This document shows, piece by piece, positions 31,751 to 38,086 of a stretch of 38,086 nt of DNA. Positions within the stretch are counted from its first letter, which is position 1; each line of letters opens with the position of its first letter. The position numbers and the translations under genes were made by a program. The DNA is from an uncultured Clostridia bacterium (GTDB taxonomy: Bacteria; Bacillota; Clostridia; Lachnospirales; Anaerotignaceae), in contig CALWHR010000175.1 of assembly GCA_944380455.1 (NCBI GenBank), positions 1 through 38,086 of the forward strand, read 5' to 3'. Under the pieces are notes generated by a model. That model worked only from the letters and a program-made list of their open reading frames with translations. It was not told the DNA's origin and made no database searches.

Positions 31751-32538
31751 GTACTTAACAATAAAATTATATTATATCACTTTTTGAAAATGCAATAAAT
31801 AAAAAAGCGGTAAGTCTGGTTGTTGGATAGGCTTAGGATATGGCTTAACAAAAAGCAACTATATTCGTTTGGACAGGAAGTATATCTTCAAGTAAAATTA
31901 ATTCCTAAAAAAATTATTCGTTATGACTCATATTATATATAGTATATCAGTGGAAGCTGAGGAGATAGTATATTGCTTATATATTTATGAGTTAATTTCA
32001 AAAGCTTTAACAGTAATATGGAATATTATTAATTGAAGATATGATATTTTTTGACCGGCAGACAATTTAGTATTATTGATTTGAAGCGTGTTAATATGGA
32101 GAGTATCAGATATTTACAGGTTAATGAAAGAGGTATTTTCTGCGGTATTATATGACTTGTAATGTCGTAGATTAACTGCTTATTGATGAAAGAATATAAT
32201 AATTTTGTTTGGGAAGAAGTGTATATTTCTGATTCATCAGAGGTTAATCAGTATCAAATTTTGATTAATATGCAGGAGATAGCAATTAAGGAAAATAAAT
32301 AAACTTTAATTGATTGAATGCAATTTCGGTTATTATATTAGGTGATGTCATAACAAAACAAACAGTGGCTATTTATGGATTTGACTTTACTCCAATAAGC
32401 AGTGAAAGCTGCAAAAAAAGGAAAATACATTTGATTTAAAATAATATCCGATAATATATAGCCTTATAAGAAATGTATGTAATAGGTTATATTTTATATT
32501 TAATATAATATATTGTTAATAAATGAGGAAGTGACTAA
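31751..32538. other. Decayed prophage stretch
   Basis: Nearly 800 bp with many stops in all frames. Short coding-like fragments remain, the best being a 38-residue frame at 32186-32302 (MKEYNNFVWEEVYISDSSE...), placed where XkdX-like small proteins usually lie. I see no complete gene, integrase or repeat. Confidence 0.5.
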
Positions 32539-32796
32539 ATGACACAGTGGAGTGTGGTGGGAGTTATAATTGCCCTTGTTGGATTGTTTCTTACAGTTGG
32601 CAAGCCTTTAGCTAAATTAATAACAGCTATTGAAAGGCTTACGAACACATGTAATCAGCTCAGCGAGGAATTTGATAAGTTTGTAATTAAAAACAAGGAA
32701 AGCCATAAAAGAATATGGGAGCATAACAAAAATCAGGATAACATTATTTACGACCTTGAAAAAAGGATTCATGATTTGGAGGAGTTTGGAGGATAG
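32539..32796 (+). CDS. Phage lysis-module protein with one TM helix and coiled coil
   Basis: An 85-residue protein: an N-terminal transmembrane helix (about 5-22, SVVGVIIALVGLFLTVGK) followed by a charged coiled coil (about 30-82). This layout is like XhlA-type or other accessory proteins that precede holins. It starts behind GAGGAAG and ends 3 nt before the holin gene. Specific family not recognised. Confidence 0.7.
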   Translation: MTQWSVVGVIIALVGLFLTVGKPLAKLITAIERLTNTCNQLSEEFDKFVIKNKESHKRIWEHNKNQDNIIYDLEKRIHDLEEFGG

Positions 32797-32799
32797 AAA

Positions 32800-33051
32800 A
32801 TGATGATTAACTGGAAAGTAAGATTTAAAAATAAAACATGGTTGATTGCGTTTTTACTTGCGGCAGTATCTTTTATATATCAGGTATTAGGAATGTTTAA
32901 TATTGTTCCGCCGGTTACGCATGATATGGCAACTCAGCTTATATCGGTTGTTGTTAATATACTTGTAGCTCTTGGTGTTGTTATTGACCCTACTACAGCG
33001 GGGGTTTCTGACAGCAGCCAGGCAATGACTTATGAAGAGCCAAAGAAATAA
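32800..33051 (+). CDS. Phage holin, phi-LC3/Phage_holin_1 type
   Basis: An 83-residue holin. The N-terminal INWKVRFKNKTWLIAFLLA is the hallmark of this family, followed by a second hydrophobic segment (about 44-62, LISVVVNILVALGVVIDP) and the closing DPTTAGVSDS motif. Holins open the cytoplasmic membrane so endolysin reaches the wall. ATG at 32800 (or 32803) follows GGAGG. It is intact, unlike the tail genes upstream. Confidence 0.9.
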   Translation: MMINWKVRFKNKTWLIAFLLAAVSFIYQVLGMFNIVPPVTHDMATQLISVVVNILVALGVVIDPTTAGVSDSSQAMTYEEPKK

Positions 33052-33060
33052 GGTGATTAA

Positions 33061-33678
33061 ATGGGAAGAGATATAAGTTTATGTCATCCTGAACTTCAGG
33101 AAAAAGCAGAAAAACTTGTTTCTGCATGCAAAGGACAAGGAATGTTAATTGGAATTGGGGAATGCTTCCGTACAGTGTCAGAACAGAATGCGCTGTACGC
33201 CAAAGGAAGAACAGCTCCTGGAGAAATTGTAACAAATGCCATAGGCACATCTTATGGTTCACATCATCAATGGGGAACTGCTTTTGATATTTATCGCAAT
33301 GACGGAAAAGGAGCATATAACAACAGTGATGGGTTTTTTGATTTAGTAGGTGCAATTGGTGTTAAGATTGGGCTTGAGTGGGGCGGAAACTGGAAAAGTC
33401 CCGTTGACAAGCCGCATTTTCAGCTGCCATACTGGGGAAGCACTACTGCTGTATTAAGAAATTTATATGGAACACCGGAAGAATTTAAAAAGACTTGGAG
33501 TGATGAAGAAGTGGAAAAGATATATAATTGGACTGCGGAAGTTCCTGACTGGGCAAGACCTACAGTGCAAAAACTGCTTGATAAAGGTTATCTTGCTGGA
33601 AATGACAAGGGAGAGCTTGAATTAACATATTCGATGCTTAAAATGATTGTTATTAACGACAGGGCAGGACTTTATTAA
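33061..33678 (+). CDS. Endolysin, M15-family peptidase
   Basis: A 205-residue cell-wall peptidase (L-alanyl-D-glutamate/VanY-like). Zinc-site motifs are SHHQWGTAFD (SxHxxGxAxD) and KPHFQ, with the upstream GECFRTVSEQNALYAKGR loop. The C-terminal ~45 residues (PDWARPTVQKLLDKGYLAGN) form an SLH-like wall-binding segment common in clostridial phage endolysins. It has a GGTGATTAA ribosome-binding region and starts 9 nt after the holin. A terminator follows. Confidence 0.92.
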   Translation: MGRDISLCHPELQEKAEKLVSACKGQGMLIGIGECFRTVSEQNALYAKGRTAPGEIVTNAIGTSYGSHHQWGTAFDIYRNDGKGAYNNSDGFFDLVGAIGVKIGLEWGGNWKSPVDKPHFQLPYWGSTTAVLRNLYGTPEEFKKTWSDEEVEKIYNWTAEVPDWARPTVQKLLDKGYLAGNDKGELELTYSMLKMIVINDRAGLY

Positions 33679-33713
33679 TTTTTAGTAAAACGATACCGTT
33701 TTTTATAGCGCAT

Positions 33714-33740
33714 AAAGGTCGGAATGAACCGGCCTTTTTT
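33714..33740 (+). terminator. Terminator after the lysis cassette
   Basis: AAAGGTCGG pairs with CCGGCCTTT (one G-T pair), followed by T6. Confidence 0.8.
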
Positions 33741-33752
33741 AATATACAAATA

Positions 33753-33780
33753 AAGGCAGCTGCTTGACGCGAGCTGCCTT
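33753..33780. repeat. Hairpin
   Basis: AAGGCAGCT (33753-33761) and AGCTGCCTT (33772-33780) are perfect 9-bp arms with a 10-nt loop. No T-run follows on the plus strand. Confidence 0.5.
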
Positions 33781-33808
33781 AGAAATGAATGTTGGATGAT
33801 TAATTAAA

Positions 33809-33846
33809 AACCAAAGTTTTAAAATATATTTTTAAAATCATTGGTT
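33809..33846. repeat. AT-rich inverted repeat
   Basis: Arms of about 16 bp (33809-33824 with 33830-33846) pair with one or two mismatches. It may be a terminator for the small minus-strand ORF that follows. Confidence 0.45.
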
Positions 33847-33892
33847 ATATCACCCGGGTTGGCTAAAAAGCCAAAGCAGCAAATTTTTACTA

Positions 33893-34042
33893 TTATTTAC
33901 ACATACGGTTTGTTTTGTTTGTTTTATCTGATTTTGATGTGTTCTGCTTTTCTGTGTTGAAATTATACTCCTGAGCAAACTCTGTTCTTTTCATATCTTT
34001 TTCTGCTCTTTTTTCAGTTCTTTTATCAGTTCTTTTTTCCAA
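33893..34042 (-). CDS. Small basic ORF, possible spore protein
   Basis: A 49-residue frame with TTG start and AAGGAG ten nt upstream. The composition is extremely Lys/Arg/Glu/Thr/Asn-rich (EKRTDKRTEKRAEKDMKR), followed by TEFAQEYNFNTEKQN, which resembles the TEFASETN repeat of gamma-type small acid-soluble spore proteins (SspE). A forespore-sigma-like promoter lies just upstream. It is too short for standard gene callers. The spore-protein idea rests on a short motif and the promoter, and so is tentative. Confidence 0.5.
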   Translation of the reverse strand: MEKRTDKRTEKRAEKDMKRTEFAQEYNFNTEKQNTSKSDKTNKTNRMCK

Positions 34043-34081
34043 TTTAATTCAGCTCCTTTACTTCAATTTTTGTTGCGTTAG

Positions 34082-34111
34082 TATTATTAGCGTTTAATAT
34101 TTTTTTATTCA
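34082..34111 (-). promoter_or_regulatory. Forespore sigma-G/F-like promoter
   Basis: Minus strand: TGAATA (34111-34106), a 17-bp spacer, and AATAATA (34088-34082), one change from CATNNTA. It is about 35-40 nt upstream of the small basic ORF start. Confidence 0.35.
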
Positions 34112-34133
34112 GTTTTGCAGCTGGTTAAAAATG

Positions 34134-34163
34134 AAAAACACAGCAAAATTTAATATGCTGTGT
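34134..34163 (-). terminator. Terminator of the LysM gene
   Basis: ACACAGCA (34138-34145) and TGCTGTGT (34156-34163) pair. On the minus strand the run TTTTTCATTTTT follows. Confidence 0.75.
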
Positions 34164-34172
34164 TTAATGGAC

Positions 34173-34448
34173 TTAATTGTTTTTATATACTGGAATTAAA
34201 ATGCTTTGACCAGATTTAATATTGTCGTTTTTCATTTTATTAAAAGATTTTATTTCTTTTAAATATGTATTTATATCTGTATCCGGATGAGAATATTTAT
34301 TTGCAATATCCCAAAGAGTATCACCGCTTTGTATATAATGAACCTGATAGTATACATTGGTTTTATTATGAGCTGTATTCCCTGAGGCAAATGTGCACAT
34401 AAGAACAAATGTTACTATAAATAAGATAATAAAAACTAATTTTCTCAT
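34173..34448 (-). CDS. yneA: YneA-like LysM protein (SOS cell-division inhibitor candidate)
   Basis: A 91-residue protein with an N-terminal signal/anchor helix (about 2-22, KLVFIILFIVTFVLMCTF), an extracytoplasmic linker and one C-terminal LysM domain (YIQSGDTLWDIANKY to SGQSILIPVY). In Bacillus, yneA sits divergent to lexA, is repressed by LexA and delays division after DNA damage. The same divergent placement is seen here with two LexA-like boxes between the genes, one inside this gene's promoter. ATG 34448 follows GGAGGTG; an in-frame TTG at 34463 overlaps that site. The function is inferred from synteny and layout. Confidence 0.8.
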   Translation of the reverse strand: MRKLVFIILFIVTFVLMCTFASGNTAHNKTNVYYQVHYIQSGDTLWDIANKYSHPDTDINTYLKEIKSFNKMKNDNIKSGQSILIPVYKNN

Positions 34449-34485
34449 AAAATACACCTCCAAAATAAATTAAGAACGTATAATC

Positions 34486-34514
34486 AATATACACGAACTA
34501 ATATTCTTTGTCAA
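34486..34514 (-). promoter_or_regulatory. Promoter of yneA
   Basis: Minus strand: TTGACA (34514-34509), a 17-bp spacer, and TATATT (34491-34486). LexA-like box 1 lies in the spacer. Confidence 0.8.
34494..34506. promoter_or_regulatory. LexA-like box 1
   Basis: CGAACTAATATTC matches the Gram-positive box CGAAC-N4-GTTC except for one base (A for G). Confidence 0.6.
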
Positions 34515-34532
34515 TAGGATTTATTAAATTAA

Positions 34533-34546
34533 CGAACATAAGTTTT
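34533..34546. promoter_or_regulatory. LexA-like box 2
   Basis: CGAACATAAGTTTT has a perfect left half-site and a weaker right half. It lies just upstream of the lexA -35 element. Confidence 0.6.
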
Positions 34547-34551
34547 TACAT

Positions 34552-34580
34552 TTGTGTTTTATGCGTACATGTGTTATAAT
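34552..34580 (+). promoter_or_regulatory. Promoter of lexA
   Basis: TTGTGT at 34552-34557, a 17-bp spacer, and TATAAT at 34575-34580 with a TGT extended -10. Confidence 0.65.
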
Positions 34581-34666
34581 TAAAAAGTATGTTATTATAT
34601 TGATTACGGATAATGAAATGATTACATTCTTGTTTTATATATTATTTGTATTAAAGAGGTGATTTA

Positions 34667-35281
34667 ATGTCTGATTTATCAATGAAACAAAAACAGATTT
34701 TAGATTATTTAAAAAAAGAAGTTCATGAAAAAGGTTATCCGCCATCTGTTCGCGAAATATGCGATGCCACAGGACTTAAATCAACATCTACTGTTCATGG
34801 GCATTTAACAAGGCTTGAGAAGAAAGGGTATATTAGGCGAGATCCTTCAAAGCCGAGAGCAATAGAAATTCTTGATGAAGAACCAGTTTTTAATACAGGG
34901 CAGGAAGCTGTAGATGTGCCGATTATTGGTACAATTACAGCTGGTTCACCAATTCTTGCAGTTGAAAATATTGACGGAACTTTTCCTATACCTGTTCAGT
35001 ATATAACTGGAGAGAGTATGTTTATGCTTAAAGTCAAAGGCGAGAGCATGATTAACGCAGGAATATTTGATAAGGATTTAATACTTGTTAAACAGCAGAG
35101 AACTGCTGACAATGGTGATATTGTAGTAGCTCTTATTGATGATGATTATGCTACTGTAAAAAGGTTTTTTGCTGAAAATGGACATATACGACTTCAGCCG
35201 GAAAACCCTGCTATGTCACCTATCATAGTTGAAAAATGCACTATACTTGGTAAAGTAACTGGTTTATTCAGAAAGTTCTGA
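34667..35281 (+). CDS. lexA: LexA SOS repressor
   Basis: A 204-residue repressor/autoprotease. The N-terminal winged helix (1-70) includes [20 protein letters not shown]. The self-cleavage bond is Ala92-Gly93 (TITAGSP), with catalytic Ser127 (GESMINAG) and Lys165 (ATVKRFF). RecA filaments trigger cleavage on DNA damage. A GAGGTG site precedes the ATG. It is probably autoregulated through the boxes upstream and shares them with the divergent yneA-like gene. It is followed 31 nt later by nadE. Confidence 0.97.
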   Translation: MSDLSMKQKQILDYLKKEVHEKGYPPSVREICDATGLKSTSTVHGHLTRLEKKGYIRRDPSKPRAIEILDEEPVFNTGQEAVDVPIIGTITAGSPILAVENIDGTFPIPVQYITGESMFMLKVKGESMINAGIFDKDLILVKQQRTADNGDIVVALIDDDYATVKRFFAENGHIRLQPENPAMSPIIVEKCTILGKVTGLFRKF

Positions 35282-35312
35282 TATCATTTTTATTAAATCG
35301 GAGTGATTATTT

Positions 35313-37247
35313 ATGTATGGATTTTTTCGTGTAGGTGCGGCAGTGCCTGAGCTTAAAGTGGCAGACTGTGAGTTTAACGCTAAAAAGATTATTGAAGTTA
35401 TTAAAGAAGCGGAAAATGTGGGAGTAAAAGCTTTAGTTTTCCCTGAGCTTTGTTTAAGTTCTTATACGTGCGGCGACTTGTTTTTACAGAGCTCTCTTAT
35501 TGAAGGATGTCAGAACGCATTAAAGTTTATTGCTGAAGAGACATCCAAAATTGATATGTTTATTATTGTAGGACTTCCGGTAGAATTTGATTGCAGGACA
35601 TTCAACTGTGCGGCTGTTCTATTTAGAGGCAGAATACTTGCATTAATACCAAAAACATATATTCCTAACTATGGTGAATTTTATGAAAAAAGATGGTTCG
35701 CTTCTGCTAATGAGGCAGTAAGCAGGGAAATTGTGCTCTGCGGACAGAATGTTCCTGTTGGGTCAAAAATTCTGTTCAGAGATAAAAACAAGCCGGAATT
35801 TACATTTGGTATTGAAATTTGTGAGGATTTGTGGTCTCCTGTGCCGCCTTCATCGTACCATGCACTAAATGGTGCTTCTATAATATTTAATCTTTCGGCC
35901 AGCAATGAATTGGCGGCAAAGAATGAATACAGGAGAAAGCTTGTTTCACAGCAGTCAGCTTCGGCAATATGCGGCTATGTTTATTCATCTGCTGGAATGG
36001 GTGAATCTACTCAGGATCTTGTTTTCAGCGGGCACGCCCTTATTTGTGAAAATGGTTCAGTACTTTGCGAAAATAAGCGTTTTATGTACAACAGCCAGTT
36101 TATTTATTCTGATATTGATGCAGAAAGAATTTATAATGACAGAAAGAAAAATACAAGCTTTACTGATTTGATTAAACCTGAAATAAATACAGAATACAGA
36201 TACATTGATGTTTGCATGCCGCAATGGAATGAAAACAGTCTTAAAAGAGAGATTAAAAAGATGCCTTTTGTTCCGGATAATGACGGTATGCTTATTGAAA
36301 GATGTGACGATATTTTCAATATTCAGGTTGCCGGACTTGTAAAAAGAATACTGCATACAGGAACTAAATCTTTGGTTATAGGAATATCAGGCGGACTTGA
36401 TTCTACATTAGCACTTTTAGTTGCTGTTAAGGCTTGCGATTATTTAAATTTAGACAGAAAAATGGTGTTAGGCGTTACTATGCCTGGCTTTGGAACTACA
36501 GACAGGACATATAATAATGCTGTAAATTTAATGAAATCTCTTGGTATTTCAACTAAAGAAATTTCAATTAAGGAATCAGCCATACTGCATTTTAAAGAAA
36601 TAGAACATGATTTAAACAATCATGATATAACTTATGAAAATACTCAGGCAAGAGAGAGAACACAGATATTAATGGATTTGGCTAACAAATATAATGGCTT
36701 AGTTATTGGCACAGGTGATTTATCTGAGTTAGCACTGGGGTGGGCTACTTATAATGGCGACCATATGTCTATGTATGGTGTTAATGCCGGAGTTCCTAAA
36801 ACCCTTGTAAGAGTTTTGGTTAAATATGTTGCCCAGTACAGCCAGCTTGACGAAAAATCAAAAGCCATTCTTTTTGATGTTCTGGATACTCCTGTAAGTC
36901 CTGAACTTCTTCCGCCGGATGAAAATGGCGAGATTAATCAAAAGACTGAAGATATTGTGGGGCCGTATGAGCTTCATGACTTCTTTTTGTACTATGTTGT
37001 AAGATTTGGCTTTAGTCCCAAAAAGATTGAGTTTTTGGCGAAAAAGGCTTTTGATGGCGTTTATGACAATGAAACAATACTTAAATGGCTGAAGAATTTT
37101 TATAGACGATTTTTCTCTCAGCAGTTCAAAAGGTCATGTTTGCCTGATGGGCCTAAGGTTGGTACAATCAATCTTTCACCGCGAGGAGACTGGAGAATGC
37201 CTACAGATGCGGTAAATACAGTCTGGTTAAAAGAATTAGAAATATAG
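35313..37247 (+). CDS. nadE: Glutamine-dependent NAD+ synthetase
   Basis: A 644-residue two-domain enzyme for the last step of NAD biosynthesis (deamido-NAD + ATP + Gln to NAD). The N-terminal nitrilase-fold glutaminase has a Glu45-Lys114-Cys170 triad (FPELCLS, LIPKTYI, EICEDLW). The C-terminal synthetase has the ATP-pyrophosphatase P-loop SGGLDST at 359-365 and the GTGDLSELALGWATYNGDHM segment. Length matches the glutaminase-fused form. The ATG lies after GGAGTGA. It may be transcribed from the lexA promoter; a terminator follows at 37.5 kb. Confidence 0.97.
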   Translation: MYGFFRVGAAVPELKVADCEFNAKKIIEVIKEAENVGVKALVFPELCLSSYTCGDLFLQSSLIEGCQNALKFIAEETSKIDMFIIVGLPVEFDCRTFNCAAVLFRGRILALIPKTYIPNYGEFYEKRWFASANEAVSREIVLCGQNVPVGSKILFRDKNKPEFTFGIEICEDLWSPVPPSSYHALNGASIIFNLSASNELAAKNEYRRKLVSQQSASAICGYVYSSAGMGESTQDLVFSGHALICENGSVLCENKRFMYNSQFIYSDIDAERIYNDRKKNTSFTDLIKPEINTEYRYIDVCMPQWNENSLKREIKKMPFVPDNDGMLIERCDDIFNIQVAGLVKRILHTGTKSLVIGISGGLDSTLALLVAVKACDYLNLDRKMVLGVTMPGFGTTDRTYNNAVNLMKSLGISTKEISIKESAILHFKEIEHDLNNHDITYENTQARERTQILMDLANKYNGLVIGTGDLSELALGWATYNGDHMSMYGVNAGVPKTLVRVLVKYVAQYSQLDEKSKAILFDVLDTPVSPELLPPDENGEINQKTEDIVGPYELHDFFLYYVVRFGFSPKKIEFLAKKAFDGVYDNETILKWLKNFYRRFFSQQFKRSCLPDGPKVGTINLSPRGDWRMPTDAVNTVWLKELEI

Positions 37248-37511
37248 TCAGGTAATAAGAATATATATGAATTTCAGAGTTTTTAAAAAATATGTGAGTA
37301 TATTTTTTAATAATTTTAAAGTGCAGCAGAATTTGATATCTAAAAATAATTCAAATTATAACAACGTCCAATTAATGAAGAAGTAGTTAAATTTTTTGAA
37401 CCTGATAATGTGAATATTGAAAATCTGAATACCAAAAAGATGGTATAGATGTAGTTAGCTTACAACGGAGTTGTAATAATATGCTATAAAAGTGTTTAAG
37501 TAAATAAGAGC
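37248..37511. other. Gap after nadE with possible decayed ORF
   Basis: No convincing gene. A 39-residue frame at 37267-37386 lacks a clear ribosome-binding site. A following coding-like stretch (EEVVKFFEPDNVNIENLN) continues only with a frameshift, so a broken gene is possible. Confidence 0.35.
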
Positions 37512-37559
37512 ATTAAACGCACTGCTAATTATGTTATTAGAGTGCGTTTAATTTTTTTG
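37512..37559 (+). terminator. Strong terminator before the rRNA operon
   Basis: ATTAAACGCACT (37512-37523) pairs perfectly with 37541-37552, followed by T7. Confidence 0.9.
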
Positions 37560-37570
37560 TAAAAAAAGTG

Positions 37571-37598
37571 TTGACAAAGGGCGGAAAGTGAGTATAAT
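37571..37598 (+). promoter_or_regulatory. rRNA promoter P1
   Basis: TTGACA (37571-37576), a 16-bp spacer, and TATAAT (37593-37598), followed by ATTCGTTGCC in the initial transcribed region. Confidence 0.9.
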
Positions 37599-37684
37599 AA
37601 ATATTCGTTGCCGCTGGAAAAGCAAGGCGAAAACAAGAGATTAAAAAGCTGAAAAAAAGAAATGAAAAAACTTGAAAAAAAGTA

Positions 37685-37712
37685 TTGACATTTTTTAAAA
37701 AGCGAGTATAAT
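37685..37712 (+). promoter_or_regulatory. rRNA promoter P2
   Basis: TTGACA (37685-37690), a 16-bp spacer, and TATAAT (37707-37712), followed by ATCGTTGTCGGTAA. It lies 114 bp downstream of P1. Confidence 0.9.
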
Positions 37713-37804
37713 TAATCATCGTTGTCGGTAAAATAAAGGCAGCAAACGAATCAGAAAATTTCAAATTTAAGTTAAGAGCTTGAAAAAAATAAATAAAAAA
37801 GTTC

Positions 37805-37833
37805 TTGACAAAAAATGAGAAATCTGGTAATAT
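37805..37833 (+). promoter_or_regulatory. rRNA promoter P3
   Basis: TTGACA (37805-37810), a 17-bp spacer, and TAATAT (37828-37833) with a TGG extended -10. It lies 120 bp downstream of P2. Confidence 0.8.
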
Positions 37834-37878
37834 AAATAACGCTGACGGCGAGAGCTGAAAGCGAAAAAAGACATTGAA

Positions 37879-37895
37879 CCTTGAAAACTGAACAG
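37879..37895 (+). promoter_or_regulatory. Possible boxA-like antitermination element in the rRNA leader
   Basis: CCTTGAAAACTGAACAG resembles sequences that recur just upstream of 16S in Firmicute rRNA leaders. This is a resemblance only. Confidence 0.35.
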
Positions 37896-37996
37896 TTGAA
37901 AATAAACCAAAACCCAAAGTTAATTCAAAAGAGCTCGAAGAGAGCGAAGTAATTTTAGGAAACAAAAAAGTCAGTTAGTAACTGAGAGACAAACTT

Positions 37997-38086
<90 letters not shown>

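Noticed and set aside
29600..33800. CRISPR array near the CARF protein
   Set aside because: No regularly spaced direct repeats of 25-40 bp are visible on reading the region; only isolated hairpins.
31006..33900. attR copy of the tRNA-Leu 3' end for the prophage
   Set aside because: I looked for a repeat of the T-arm/acceptor sequence downstream of the endolysin and found none, so tRNA integration is not proven.
37267..37386. A 39-residue ORF after nadE
   Set aside because: No convincing ribosome-binding site or coding pattern; adjacent coding-like text needs a frameshift, so at most a remnant.
37537..37965. A 142-residue minus-strand open frame, Phe-rich, across the rRNA leader
   Set aside because: It lies over the terminator and three rRNA promoters. 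Its composition reflects AAAAAG-rich leader DNA read backwards, and it has no ribosome-binding site.

Overview
The window is low-G+C, AT-rich DNA from a spore-forming Clostridia-type Firmicute, probably Lachnospirales-like. The evidence is Spo0A with its conserved DNA-recognition helix, a GerW/YtfJ spore protein, LexA paired with a YneA-like LysM protein, reverse rubrerythrin, a PPi-type phosphofructokinase, strong AGGAGG ribosome-binding sites and hairpin plus U-run terminators. Most genes are chromosomal housekeeping genes, interrupted by small accessory patches.

Layout. 0-6 kb: 3' part of obgE, a TrkH/TrkA potassium system, yhbY, rbgA and a PPi-dependent phosphofructokinase. 6-10.3 kb: sugar O-acetyltransferase, two XRE regulators, a SLOG-fold protein, a lipoprotein, a broken cysteine-rich small gene and a rubrerythrin under a PerR-like box. 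10.5-14.2 kb: a two-gene peptidase operon (M16C presequence-protease type and YgjP-type metallopeptidase). 14.4-17.6 kb: a self-contained operon of two unrecognised proteins and a LarA-like (DUF2088) protein, with its own promoter and a perfect 14-bp palindrome; this is the best candidate for an undescribed system. 17.6-20.4 kb: small membrane protein, tRNA-Asp and tRNA-Val, a GNAT acetyltransferase, and a divergent pair (XRE repressor and membrane-anchored coiled-coil protein) with two matched operators. 20.4-26.2 kb: spo0A, a CYTH protein, a DJ-1/PfpI protein, two small conserved-looking unknowns, nth and a B12-binding radical SAM protein.

26.3-30.8 kb: a split TauE/SafE pair, then a tight run of an unknown, a Lit-like DUF1461 protein, DUF2953, gerW and an orphan CARF-nuclease (DUF1887/Card1-like) protein. 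No CRISPR array or cas gene is visible. 30.9-33.8 kb: tRNA-Leu followed by a decayed prophage whose tail genes are broken but whose lysis cassette (TM/coiled-coil protein, holin, M15 endolysin) is intact. 33.9-37.3 kb: a tiny basic ORF with a forespore-like promoter, the divergent yneA-lexA SOS pair with two LexA-like boxes, and nadE. The window ends in an rRNA leader with three tandem promoter modules and the first ~90 nt of a 16S rRNA gene.

The regulatory logic readable from sequence is unusually rich: PerR-like (peroxide), LexA-like (SOS), XRE with paired operators, an unassigned palindromic operator on the LarA-like operon, and a leader motif shared by tRNA and rRNA promoters. All functional assignments rest on reading motifs by eye; no database search was run.
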